Origin: DASUAO01 sp046484625
GTDB taxonomy: Bacteria; Actinomycetota; Acidimicrobiia; IMCC26256; PALSA-555
Length of the DNA: 11,885 nucleotides
Assembly: GCA_046484625.1 (NCBI GenBank)
Contig: JAWOIO010000196.1
Coordinates: 1-11,885, forward strand
Direction: 5' to 3'
Positions 6,038-11,885 of this stretch are shown here, one piece after another. Positions within the stretch are counted from its first letter, which is position 1. The number at the start of each line of letters is the position of its first letter. The translations under genes and the position numbers were made by a program. Under the pieces are notes generated by a model. It was not told where the DNA came from and made no database searches. It worked only from the letters and a program-made list of their open reading frames with translations.

Positions 6038-7078
6038 GTGAGGATCGATGCGATCGCGCTCGGCCAGCCGCTCGGCGACGTCGACGGGCTGACCCGTGAG
6101 GTCGCGTCGTGCGGGTTCGACGGACTGTGGTTCACCGAGAGCGGCCGCACCGCGTACACCGGCTGCACCGCGGCAGCCCTCGCCGGCCAGGGGATCGACA
6201 TCGGGACCGCGATCGCGCTGGCGTTCGTCCGCAGCCCGATGGTCACGGCCCAGATCGCCTGGGAGCTCGCCGACATCACCCGTGGTCGCTTCGTCCTCGG
6301 CCTCGGCACCCAGGTGAAGGCCCACATCGAGCGGCGCTACTCGGCCACCTACGACCACCCCGGGTCACGGCTCCGGGAGTACGTGCTCGCGCTGCGATCC
6401 ATCTTCAAGGCCTTCCAACGCGAGGAGAAGCTCGACTTCCACGGGGACTTCTGGTCCTTCGACCTGCTCCCCGACATGTGGAGCCCGGGTCCGATGGACT
6501 TCCCCGACGTCCCGATCTACGTCTCGGCCGTCCGCCCGTGGTCGGTGCGGATGGCCGGTGAGGTCGCCGACGGCATCCACTGCCACCCGTTCCACTCGGT
6601 GCGCTACCTCCAGGAGGTCACGCTGCCCGCGCTGCGCGAAGGCGCCGCGAAGGCGAGCAGGGACGCGACCGACGTGCGGGTCGTCTGCCCGGTGATGGCG
6701 ATCATCGGCGACACCGAAGAGGAGCGCGCCGCCGCGCGCGAGTCGGCGCGGATCCGCATCGCGTTCTACGGGTCGACGCGCACCTACTCCGGCGTGTTCG
6801 ACCTCCACGGGTTCGAGGGAACCTCGGAACGACTCCACGAGCTCCAGCGGGCCGGTGACATCCGGGCGATGGGCGAGACGATCACCGACGAGATGCTCGA
6901 GGTCTACAGCCTGGAGTCCACCTGGGACGGTCTCGCCGACGCGCTCGTCGAGCGTTACCGCGACATCGCCGACCGCATCATCATGTACGACGCGACCGGG
7001 GGCTGGTCGTTCGGCGCCGGCGCGCTCGACCGGTGGCGCGACGTCACCGCGGCGGTCTCCAAGGCCACCGCGTCGTGA
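6038..7078 (+). CDS. LLM-class F420-dependent oxidoreductase (MSMEG_2256-like family)
   Basis: A 346-residue luciferase-like monooxygenase-fold protein, probably using coenzyme F420. Characteristic segments are the first strand IDAIALG, the stretch GFDGLWFTESGRTAY (26-40), and LGLGTQVKAHIERRYS (87-102) followed by SRLREYVLALR (110-120). The TQVKAHIxRR segment is what I recall from the TIGR03617-type F420 oxidoreductases; I could not run the profile. The GTG at 6038 is chosen because it follows a leaderless -10 box, and an upstream extension lacks support. The stop overlaps the carboxylase start as GTGA (7075-7078), so the two are probably translationally coupled. Activity may be redox chemistry on an acyl-CoA or alcohol intermediate, but the substrate is unknown, and FMN rather than F420 cannot be fully excluded. 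Confidence 0.88.
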   Translation: MRIDAIALGQPLGDVDGLTREVASCGFDGLWFTESGRTAYTGCTAAALAGQGIDIGTAIALAFVRSPMVTAQIAWELADITRGRFVLGLGTQVKAHIERRYSATYDHPGSRLREYVLALRSIFKAFQREEKLDFHGDFWSFDLLPDMWSPGPMDFPDVPIYVSAVRPWSVRMAGEVADGIHCHPFHSVRYLQEVTLPALREGAAKASRDATDVRVVCPVMAIIGDTEEERAAARESARIRIAFYGSTRTYSGVFDLHGFEGTSERLHELQRAGDIRAMGETITDEMLEVYSLESTWDGLADALVERYRDIADRIIMYDATGGWSFGAGALDRWRDVTAAVSKATAS

Positions 7079-8604
7079 CCGACGAGACGATCCGCTCCCA
7101 CAACGACCGGGCGCGCCAGGGGAACCTCGCCAAGGGTGCGGCCAAGCTCGAGGCCGCCCACAAGCTGTTCGTGCGAGACCGCATCGGGCTCCTCGTCGAC
7201 GAGGGCTCGTTCGTGGAGGACGGGCTCCTCGCGAACGCACTCGCCGACGACCTTCCCGCCGACGGGGTGGTCACCGGCGTCGGCCGGGTCGACGGTCGCC
7301 CGGTCTGCATCATGGCGAACGACACCACGGTGAAGGCCGGGTCGTGGGGGGCACGGACGGTCGAGAAGATCATCCGGACCACCGAGACCGCGCTCCGGCT
7401 CGAGGTCCCGATCGTGTACCTGGTCGACTCGGCCGGAGGGCGCATCACCGACCAGGTCGAGCTCTTCCCGGGCCGCCGGGGCGCGGGGCGCATCTTCGCC
7501 AACCAGGTCCGCCTCTCGGGTCGTGTCCCCCAGGTGTGCTGCCTGTTCGGCCCGTCGGCCGCCGGCGGTGCGTACATCCCGGCGTTCTGCGACGTCGTGT
7601 TCATGGTCGAGGGGAACGCATCGATGTACCTCGGGTCGCCCCGCATGGCCCAGGAGGTCATCGGCGAGGATGTGAGCCTCGAGGAGATGGGCGGCGCGCG
7701 CATGCACGCGACCGTCAGCGGCTGCGGCGACAACCTCGTTGCCGACGATGCCGAGGCGATCGCCGCGGCTCGTACCTGGCTCTCGTACCTCCCGACCTCG
7801 TGGAAGGACGCCCCGCCGGCCGTCGAGCCGCGCGATCCGAGCCGGAGCCCGGCCGAGATCGCGTCGATCGTCCCGACCGAGGAGCGGCGCGCCTACGACA
7901 TCCGTCACGTCGTCGACGCGCTCGTCGACGAGGACTCGTTCTTCGAGGTCAAGCCGCTGTTCGCGCGCGAGGTCGTATGTGGGTTCGCCCGCCTCGACGG
8001 CGAGACGATCGGCATCGTCGCGAACAACCCGAAGCACCTCGGCGGGGTCCTGTTCGTCGACTCGGCCGACAAGGCCGCGCGGTTCGTCTGGTGCTGCGAC
8101 GCGTTCAACGTCCCGCTGGTGTTCCTCGCCGACGTTCCCGGGTTCATGATCGGCACCGCGGTGGAGCGCGACGGCATCATCCGCCACGGAGCCAAGATGA
8201 TCACGGCCATCACCGAGGCGACCGTGCCCAAGATCTCCGTGATCGTGCGCAAGGCCTACGGCGCAGGCCTCTACGCGATGTGCGGTCCGGCGTTCGACCC
8301 CGACGCGTGCCTCGCGCTCCCGAGCGCCAAGATCGCGATCATGGGTCCGGAACCGGCCGTGAACGCGGTCTTCTACAACGCAATCCACGCGATCGACGAC
8401 CCGGAAGAGCGGGCGGCGTTCGTCGCCGAGCGTCGGGCCGAGTTCGAGGCCGACGTCGACCTCGTGCATCTCGCGAGCGAGCTCGTCGTCGACGCGGTCG
8501 TCGAGCCCGAGGACCTCCGCGCCGAGCTCGTCGCCCGCATCGCCCTGGCCCGGACGCGCGTGCGCGAGCACTTCGACCGCCGCCACGGCGTCCCTCCGGT
8601 CTGA
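7075..8604 (+). CDS. Acyl-CoA carboxylase beta subunit (carboxyltransferase)
   Basis: A 509-residue carboxyltransferase subunit that passes CO2 from carboxybiotin to an acyl-CoA. Two crotonase-like halves are visible. The N-terminal half has the oxyanion-hole segment GPSAAGGAYIPAFCD (159-173). The C-terminal half has DVPGFMIGTAVERDGIIRHG (353-372) and VRKAYGAGLYAMCG (391-404). There is no N-terminal zinc finger, so it is not a bacterial AccD but belongs with the propionyl-, methylcrotonyl- and geranyl-CoA carboxylase beta group. Motifs alone do not say which acyl-CoA it takes. The GTG start at 7075 overlaps the LLM stop. No biotin carboxylase or biotin carrier gene is in the window, so the alpha partner must be encoded elsewhere. 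The SDR begins ten bases after the stop. Confidence 0.93.
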   Translation: MTDETIRSHNDRARQGNLAKGAAKLEAAHKLFVRDRIGLLVDEGSFVEDGLLANALADDLPADGVVTGVGRVDGRPVCIMANDTTVKAGSWGARTVEKIIRTTETALRLEVPIVYLVDSAGGRITDQVELFPGRRGAGRIFANQVRLSGRVPQVCCLFGPSAAGGAYIPAFCDVVFMVEGNASMYLGSPRMAQEVIGEDVSLEEMGGARMHATVSGCGDNLVADDAEAIAAARTWLSYLPTSWKDAPPAVEPRDPSRSPAEIASIVPTEERRAYDIRHVVDALVDEDSFFEVKPLFAREVVCGFARLDGETIGIVANNPKHLGGVLFVDSADKAARFVWCCDAFNVPLVFLADVPGFMIGTAVERDGIIRHGAKMITAITEATVPKISVIVRKAYGAGLYAMCGPAFDPDACLALPSAKIAIMGPEPAVNAVFYNAIHAIDDPEERAAFVAERRAEFEADVDLVHLASELVVDAVVEPEDLRAELVARIALARTRVREHFDRRHGVPPV

Positions 8605-8614
8605 TCCGCGCGCC

Positions 8615-9451
8615 GTGGACTCCCTGCCGCTCGCGGGACGGGTCGCGATCGTCACGGGGGCCGGACGCGGGCTCGGCCGCGCCCATGCCCTCGCCCTCGC
8701 TGCGGCCGGCGTCGCGGTCGTGGTCAACAACCGCTCCACCGATGCCGCGCACTCCGTGGTGGCGGAGATCACCGGGACGGGCGGTCGCGCCGTCGCGCAC
8801 GTCGGCGACGTCGCCGACTGGTCCACTGCCGAAGAGCTCGTCGAACAGGCAGTCGCGGAGTTCGGCGACCTCCACATCCTCGTGAACAACGCGGGGATCA
8901 CCCGCGACCGCATGAGCTTCAAGATGAGCGAAGCCGAGTGGGACGAGGTGATCCGGACGAACCTCAAGGGACATTTCGCCCCGAGCCGATTCGCCGGCGC
9001 CCTCTGGCGCGAGCGGGGCGTAGCCCCGGGACGGCGCATCGTGAACACCACGAGCGAGGGCGGGCTGTTCCCCTCCCAGGGCCACGCCAACTACTCGGCG
9101 TCGAAGGCCGGGATCCTGGGGCTCACGCTCGAGCTCTCCGCCGAGCTCGCGAAGCACGGGGTCACGGTGAACGCCGTCGCGATGCGGGCGCGCACGCGCA
9201 TGACCGAAGGCGTGGAGATGTTCGCCGCGCCCGTCGACGGTCCCGATCCGTACGACCCTGCGCACGCAGCGAAGGCGGTCACCTGGCTCTGCAGCGACGA
9301 CGCGACCGACGTGACGGGTCGGGTGCTGGTCGTCGTGGGCTGGACGGTGAGCGTCGTCGGCCCCCTCGCCGTGACCGGGCGGCTCGAGCTCGCCCCCGAC
9401 TGGTCCCCCGCCGACCTCACCGACGCCCGCGCGACCCTGTTCGGCGGCTAG
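8615..9451 (+). CDS. Short-chain dehydrogenase/reductase (SDR)
   Basis: A 278-residue classical SDR with a C-terminal extension, like the FabG / 17-beta-hydroxysteroid dehydrogenase type 4-like enzymes of actinobacterial lipid catabolism. The nucleotide-binding motif TGAGRGLG lies near 14-21, NNAG near 91-94, and the catalytic residues are Ser147, Tyr160 and Lys164 (YSASK). The sequence after beta-strand 6 is NAVAMRARTRMT, with Met190 where relatives usually have Pro; the active-site residues are intact. The likely role is NAD(P)-linked interconversion of a hydroxyl and a keto group on an acyl-CoA or a ring. The GTG at 8615 is the only plausible start before the Rossmann motif; no strong ribosome-binding site is seen, which fits reinitiation after the carboxylase ten bases upstream. 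Its TAG stop shares a CTAG palindrome with the stop of the opposing gene. Confidence 0.92.
   Translation: MDSLPLAGRVAIVTGAGRGLGRAHALALAAAGVAVVVNNRSTDAAHSVVAEITGTGGRAVAHVGDVADWSTAEELVEQAVAEFGDLHILVNNAGITRDRMSFKMSEAEWDEVIRTNLKGHFAPSRFAGALWRERGVAPGRRIVNTTSEGGLFPSQGHANYSASKAGILGLTLELSAELAKHGVTVNAVAMRARTRMTEGVEMFAAPVDGPDPYDPAHAAKAVTWLCSDDATDVTGRVLVVVGWTVSVVGPLAVTGRLELAPDWSPADLTDARATLFGG
9448..9451. other. Shared CTAG: overlapping stop codons of convergent genes
   Basis: The plus-strand SDR ends with TAG at 9449-9451, and the minus-strand CoA-transferase ends with TAG read from 9450 to 9448. Both stops lie inside one CTAG palindrome, so there is no intergenic space and no room for a terminator between the genes. 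Confidence 0.95.
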
Positions 9452-10755
9452 GAGACGTCGCGATGCGCCGCGGCCGTGAGCTCGTCGCGGAACTTCGGGT
9501 GGGCAATGCCGGCGAGCGCGAGCGCGCGCTCCCGGACGGTCCGTCCGGCGAGCTCGGCGACGCCGAACTCGGTGACGACGACGTCGACGTGGTGGCGCGG
9601 CGTCGTCACCGACGTCCCCGGTGGGAACCGATCGACGATGCGCGGCAGCTGCACGCCGTCGACCTCGGAGGCCGAAGGAAGGCAGATCAGCGCCCGGTCC
9701 GAGAGCTGGAAGCCGGACACTGCGACGAAGTCTTCGTGGCCGCCGATCCCCGAGTACTGCCGCGGCCCGATCGTGTCGGCCGCGACCTGGCCCGCGAGAT
9801 CGACCAGGAGCGCACCGTTGATCGTGACCATGTCGCGGTTGGCCGCGATCATGTTCGGCGTGTTCACTGCGTCGACGGGGAGGAAGCGCACGTCGGCGTT
9901 CCCGTCGAGCCAGTCGTAGAGCTCACGGGTCCCCGCGGCGAACGTGGTCACCGAGAAGCCGTCGAGCTCGGTGCCCTTGCGGTTCGTCACCTTGCCCGCT
10001 TCGTGGAGGTACATGAGCCCGGTCGTGAACATCTCCGAGTGCACGCCGTAGTCGCCGCCCGGCCCTTCGGCGAGCAGGCGGGCGATCATGCTCGGGATCC
10101 CGCCGATCCCGGTCTGGATCGTGCAGCCGTCGTGGATGTACGCGCTCGCGTGCTCGGCGATCGCCCGGTCGACATCGGTGGGCTCCGCGTCGGCGAGGAC
10201 GAACGCGTCCCGGTCGCTCTCGACGAGCACGTCGACGTCGTCGACGTGGATCGTGTGCGGGAATGCGGGCGGGAGCCCCACCGTGCGCGGCAGGTTGGGA
10301 TTGGCCTCGACCACCAGCAGCCGGTCCGGATCGACGCCGGCGCGGTGCACCTCGTCGACGGTCGCCCCTGCGTGCAGCGAGAGGTTGAGGAAGCCGTCGG
10401 CGTCGGGCGGGGTCGCCGCCGTCGTCATCACCCGCGGGTGCACGCGCCGGGCCACGAGCGAGAACCGCCGGAAGTCGGCCGGGACGAACTCGATGTCGGC
10501 GCCGGAGTCGAGCAGGAACCGCTCGGCCGGACCGAAGAACCCGCTCCGCAGCTTCACCCCGCGCCGCGTGAAGAGCGGGAACAGGTCGATCAGGAGTGCG
10601 CCGTGCACGACGAGCGCCTCGAAGTCGTCGCGTTCGCCCAGCGCATGCAGGAACGCGCTCGGCTGGCCGGGCCCGAGCGGGATGCCGATCTCGTCGCGGA
10701 CACGGACCAGGCCGGCGGCCTCGTCGGCGGTGCACACCCTGGTCGTCACCTTCAC
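9448..10755 (-). CDS. Acetyl-CoA hydrolase/transferase family CoA-transferase (4-hydroxybutyrate CoA-transferase-like)
   Basis: A 435-residue protein of the family I CoA-transferases that includes acetyl-CoA hydrolase, succinyl-CoA:acetate CoA-transferase and 4-hydroxybutyrate CoA-transferase. It would move CoA between acids through a glutamyl-CoA intermediate. Landmarks are FFGPAERFL in the N-terminal half, QTGIGGIPSMIARLL, then GVHSEMFTTG, where Glu241 is the probable catalytic glutamate, and later QYSGIGGHEDFVAVS, a glycine-rich loop typical of the family. Two GTG starts are possible, 10755 and 10749; GGGAAGG precedes both and the choice changes only two residues. Reading further upstream in frame would run through the palindromic element and is not supported. 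It ends tail-to-tail with the SDR. Family is firm; donor and acceptor acids are unknown. Confidence 0.92.
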   Translation of the reverse strand: MKVTTRVCTADEAAGLVRVRDEIGIPLGPGQPSAFLHALGERDDFEALVVHGALLIDLFPLFTRRGVKLRSGFFGPAERFLLDSGADIEFVPADFRRFSLVARRVHPRVMTTAATPPDADGFLNLSLHAGATVDEVHRAGVDPDRLLVVEANPNLPRTVGLPPAFPHTIHVDDVDVLVESDRDAFVLADAEPTDVDRAIAEHASAYIHDGCTIQTGIGGIPSMIARLLAEGPGGDYGVHSEMFTTGLMYLHEAGKVTNRKGTELDGFSVTTFAAGTRELYDWLDGNADVRFLPVDAVNTPNMIAANRDMVTINGALLVDLAGQVAADTIGPRQYSGIGGHEDFVAVSGFQLSDRALICLPSASEVDGVQLPRIVDRFPPGTSVTTPRHHVDVVVTEFGVAELAGRTVRERALALAGIAHPKFRDELTAAAHRDVS

Positions 10756-10766
10756 GCGCCTTCCCG

Positions 10767-10813
10767 TTTTGGCGTCAGCAACCCCCTGTGAGGACGGGTT
10801 CCTGACGCCAAAA
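10767..10813. repeat. 47-bp palindromic hairpin element in a divergent promoter region
   Basis: TTTTGGCGTCAG (10767-10778) and CTGACGCCAAAA (10802-10813) are perfect 12-bp inverted arms. After a C-C mismatch the stem continues with AACCC (10780-10784) and GGGTT (10796-10800), leaving an 11-base loop. It lies between the divergent CoA-transferase and formylglycine-generating enzyme genes, close to the ribosome-binding site of the former. A terminator makes little sense here, since it stands upstream of both genes. An operator, a leader hairpin of the minus-strand mRNA, or a member of a dispersed palindromic repeat family are better explanations. Its arms resemble those of the element at 4665-4715. 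Confidence 0.75.
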
Positions 10814-10816
10814 GTA
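10811..10816 (-). promoter_or_regulatory. Candidate -10 box (TACTTT) for the CoA-transferase
   Basis: TACTTT on the minus strand fits TANNNT and overlaps the outer end of the palindrome. Transcription would start near 10804, inside the right arm, so most of the hairpin would be in the 5' leader, directly before the GGGAAGG site. Support is only the box and its position. Confidence 0.35.
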
Positions 10817-10832
10817 TCGGACGACATCGTCC

Positions 10833-10838
10833 TACCCT
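10833..10838 (+). promoter_or_regulatory. Candidate leaderless -10 box (TACCCT) for the formylglycine-generating enzyme
   Basis: TACCCT ends six bases before the GTG at 10845 with no Shine-Dalgarno sequence between. The -35 region would fall on the outer right edge of the palindrome at 10767-10813, so a protein bound there could affect this promoter. Confidence 0.6.
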
Positions 10839-10844
10839 GGGGTC

Positions 10845-11684
10845 GTGATCGATCTGCCGGGTCGCATCCTCCTGATGGGCTGCGACAACGAGTGGGCCTA
10901 TCCGGGCGACGGCGAGTCCCCCGTCCACGAGGTCGACGTCGCACCGTTCCGCATCGATGCGACGACCGTCACGAACGAAGCGTTCGCCGCGTTCGTCGAC
11001 GCGACCGGGCACACCACGGAAGCCGAGCGGTTCGGATGGTCCTTCGTCTTCGGCGGGTTCCTCCCCGACGACCACCCCGACACCCGCGGGGTGGCCCAGG
11101 CCCCGTGGTGGCGTCAGGTCGAGGGAACAGCATGGAACCACCCCGAGGGACCGCGGTCGGACCTCGACGGGCGCGCGGACCACCCCGTGGTCCACGTCTC
11201 CTGGGACGACGCCCAGGCATACTGCGCGTGGTCCGACACCCGCCTCCCCACCGAGGTCGAGTGGGAGTACGCCGCCCGGGGCGGACTCGTCGGCGCGACG
11301 TTCCCCTGGGGTGACGACCTCGAGCCCGGTGGCGAGCACCGCATGAACGTCTTCCAGGGAACATTCCCCGGCGAGAACACCGGTGCCGACGGGCATCTCG
11401 GCACCGCGCCGGTGCGCACCTATCCGCCGAACGGATTCGGGCTGTTCGAGACGACCGGCAACGTCTGGGAGTGGACGGCCGACTGGTACGACCCCGAGTG
11501 GTACGCGCGACGTCCTCCGCGGTCGCCGATGGGCCCCGAATCCGGCACCCACCGGGTCATGCGGGGCGGTTCGTACCTGTGCCACGCGTCGTACTGCCGG
11601 CGGTACCGGGTGGCGGCCCGGAGCGCCAACACGCCGGACTCCTCGACCGGGAACCTCGGATTCCGGGTCGCGGCGGACGGCTGA
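10845..11684 (+). CDS. Formylglycine-generating enzyme (SUMF1/FGE family)
   Basis: A 279-residue enzyme that oxidises the Cys of a CxPxR motif in type I sulfatases to C-alpha-formylglycine, using copper and oxygen. The FGE-sulfatase fold is seen from end to end: PVHEVDVAPFRIDATTVTN (26-44), WNHPEGP near 97-103, HPVVHVSWDDAQAYC, LPTEVEWEYAARGG, GNVWEWTADWY, then RGGSYLCHASYCRRYRVAAR. The last holds Cys246 and Cys251, spaced five apart as in the copper-binding active-site pair of the Streptomyces and human enzymes. Keeping both separates a true FGE from the many paralogues that share only the fold. There is no signal peptide, so it acts in the cytosol before sulfatase export. The GTG start follows a leaderless -10 box. 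No sulfatase is in the window. It ends 18 bases before an opposing gene end. Confidence 0.94.
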   Translation: MIDLPGRILLMGCDNEWAYPGDGESPVHEVDVAPFRIDATTVTNEAFAAFVDATGHTTEAERFGWSFVFGGFLPDDHPDTRGVAQAPWWRQVEGTAWNHPEGPRSDLDGRADHPVVHVSWDDAQAYCAWSDTRLPTEVEWEYAARGGLVGATFPWGDDLEPGGEHRMNVFQGTFPGENTGADGHLGTAPVRTYPPNGFGLFETTGNVWEWTADWYDPEWYARRPPRSPMGPESGTHRVMRGGSYLCHASYCRRYRVAARSANTPDSSTGNLGFRVAADG

Positions 11685-11702
11685 AGCGCAGCGCGATCGG
11701 CG

Positions 11703-11885
11703 TCAGGGACGCAACGCCCGGACGAGCGTGTCGAGCGCTACCCGCTCACCGTCGTCGGTCGTGACCCGGCGTTCGACGACCGCGGACTTCTCGATGGTGA
11801 CGTCGATACCGCTCGCCACGACGCCGTCCACCATCTCGTCGGCGGCCCCCAGGATCCCGACGTCCTGTGGACCGTCGACGAGATG
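11703..11885 (-). CDS. C-terminal end of an unrecognised protein (cut by window edge)
   Basis: The minus strand stays open from the right edge to a TGA at 11705-11703 and encodes 60 residues ending TLVRALRP. The fragment reads as an ordinary acidic, soluble tail with alternating short helical and strand-like parts (VDGPQDVGILGAADEMVDGV, then VVERRVTTDDGERVALDTL). Codon use, with G or C in most third positions, matches the neighbouring genes, which supports real coding. I do not recognise the family from this piece. It converges on the formylglycine-generating enzyme with an 18-base gap. Too little is present to say whether it is a sulfatase or related to one; no sulfatase motif is seen in this part. 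Confidence 0.6.
   Translation of the reverse strand, partial: HLVDGPQDVGILGAADEMVDGVVASGIDVTIEKSAVVERRVTTDDGERVALDTLVRALRP

Noticed and set aside
6855..8885. Plus-strand ORF of 676 codons overlapping LLM, carboxylase and SDR
   Set aside because: Arg/Pro/Gly-rich out-of-frame shadow. The true genes in the other frames have intact families and coupled starts and stops.
6955..9090. Minus-strand ORF of 711 codons opposite the carboxylase and SDR
   Set aside because: Low-complexity Arg/Asp/Val-rich translation with no motif, fully antisense to genes with complete catalytic motifs.
8938..10791. Plus-strand ORF of 617 codons opposite the CoA-transferase
   Set aside because: Shadow of the minus-strand CoA-transferase, with biased composition and no domain.
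11685..11702. Terminator between FGE and the last minus-strand gene
   Set aside because: The 18-base gap holds no inverted repeat or T tract.

Overview
The window is high-GC, densely packed DNA typical of a free-living Actinomycetota. It has GTG and TTG starts, NTGA stop/start overlaps, an actinobacterial DUF3039 protein, a probable F420-dependent LLM-family oxidoreductase and TANNNT promoters sitting directly on start codons. An Acidimicrobiia-type organism would fit, but the class is a guess. I saw no tRNA, rRNA, CRISPR array, insertion sequence or phage gene, and there is no gene-free stretch longer than about 130 bases.

Layout: (1) a dienelactone hydrolase on the minus strand, cut by the left edge (1-590); (2) a 127-bp divergent promoter region with a tandem 15-bp repeat; (3) a plus-strand run of a DUF1295 membrane reductase-like protein (718-1635) and an acyl-CoA synthetase (1673-3229); (4) a compact operon DUF3039 - lipB - YceI (3268-4651); (5) a palindromic element between convergent genes (4665-4715); (6) a cytochrome P450 on the minus strand (4725-5915); (7) a plus-strand operon LLM oxidoreductase - acyl-CoA carboxylase beta subunit - SDR (6038-9451); (8) an acetyl-CoA hydrolase/CoA-transferase on the minus strand (9448-10755); (9) a divergent regulatory region with a second palindromic element (10767-10813); (10) a formylglycine-generating enzyme (10845-11684); (11) the C-terminal end of an unrecognised minus-strand gene at the right edge.

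How they may work together: acyl-CoA ligase, P450, LLM oxidoreductase, acyl-CoA carboxyltransferase, SDR and CoA-transferase are the kinds of enzymes used to activate, hydroxylate, carboxylate, oxidise and exchange CoA on lipid- or terpenoid-like acids. A catabolic neighbourhood is therefore plausible, but the substrate cannot be read from the sequence. lipB supplies protein lipoylation and is housekeeping. The formylglycine-generating enzyme implies type I sulfatases elsewhere in the genome.

The most interesting non-coding signals are four probable leaderless promoters with near-identical geometry, a duplicated ribosome-binding-site/ATG module that makes a ten-codon ORF overlapping the dienelactone hydrolase start, two related hairpin palindromes in unlike contexts, and a lipB that seems to lack any normal start codon near its conserved N-terminus. 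I did not find a clear new defence, mobile or biosynthetic system.
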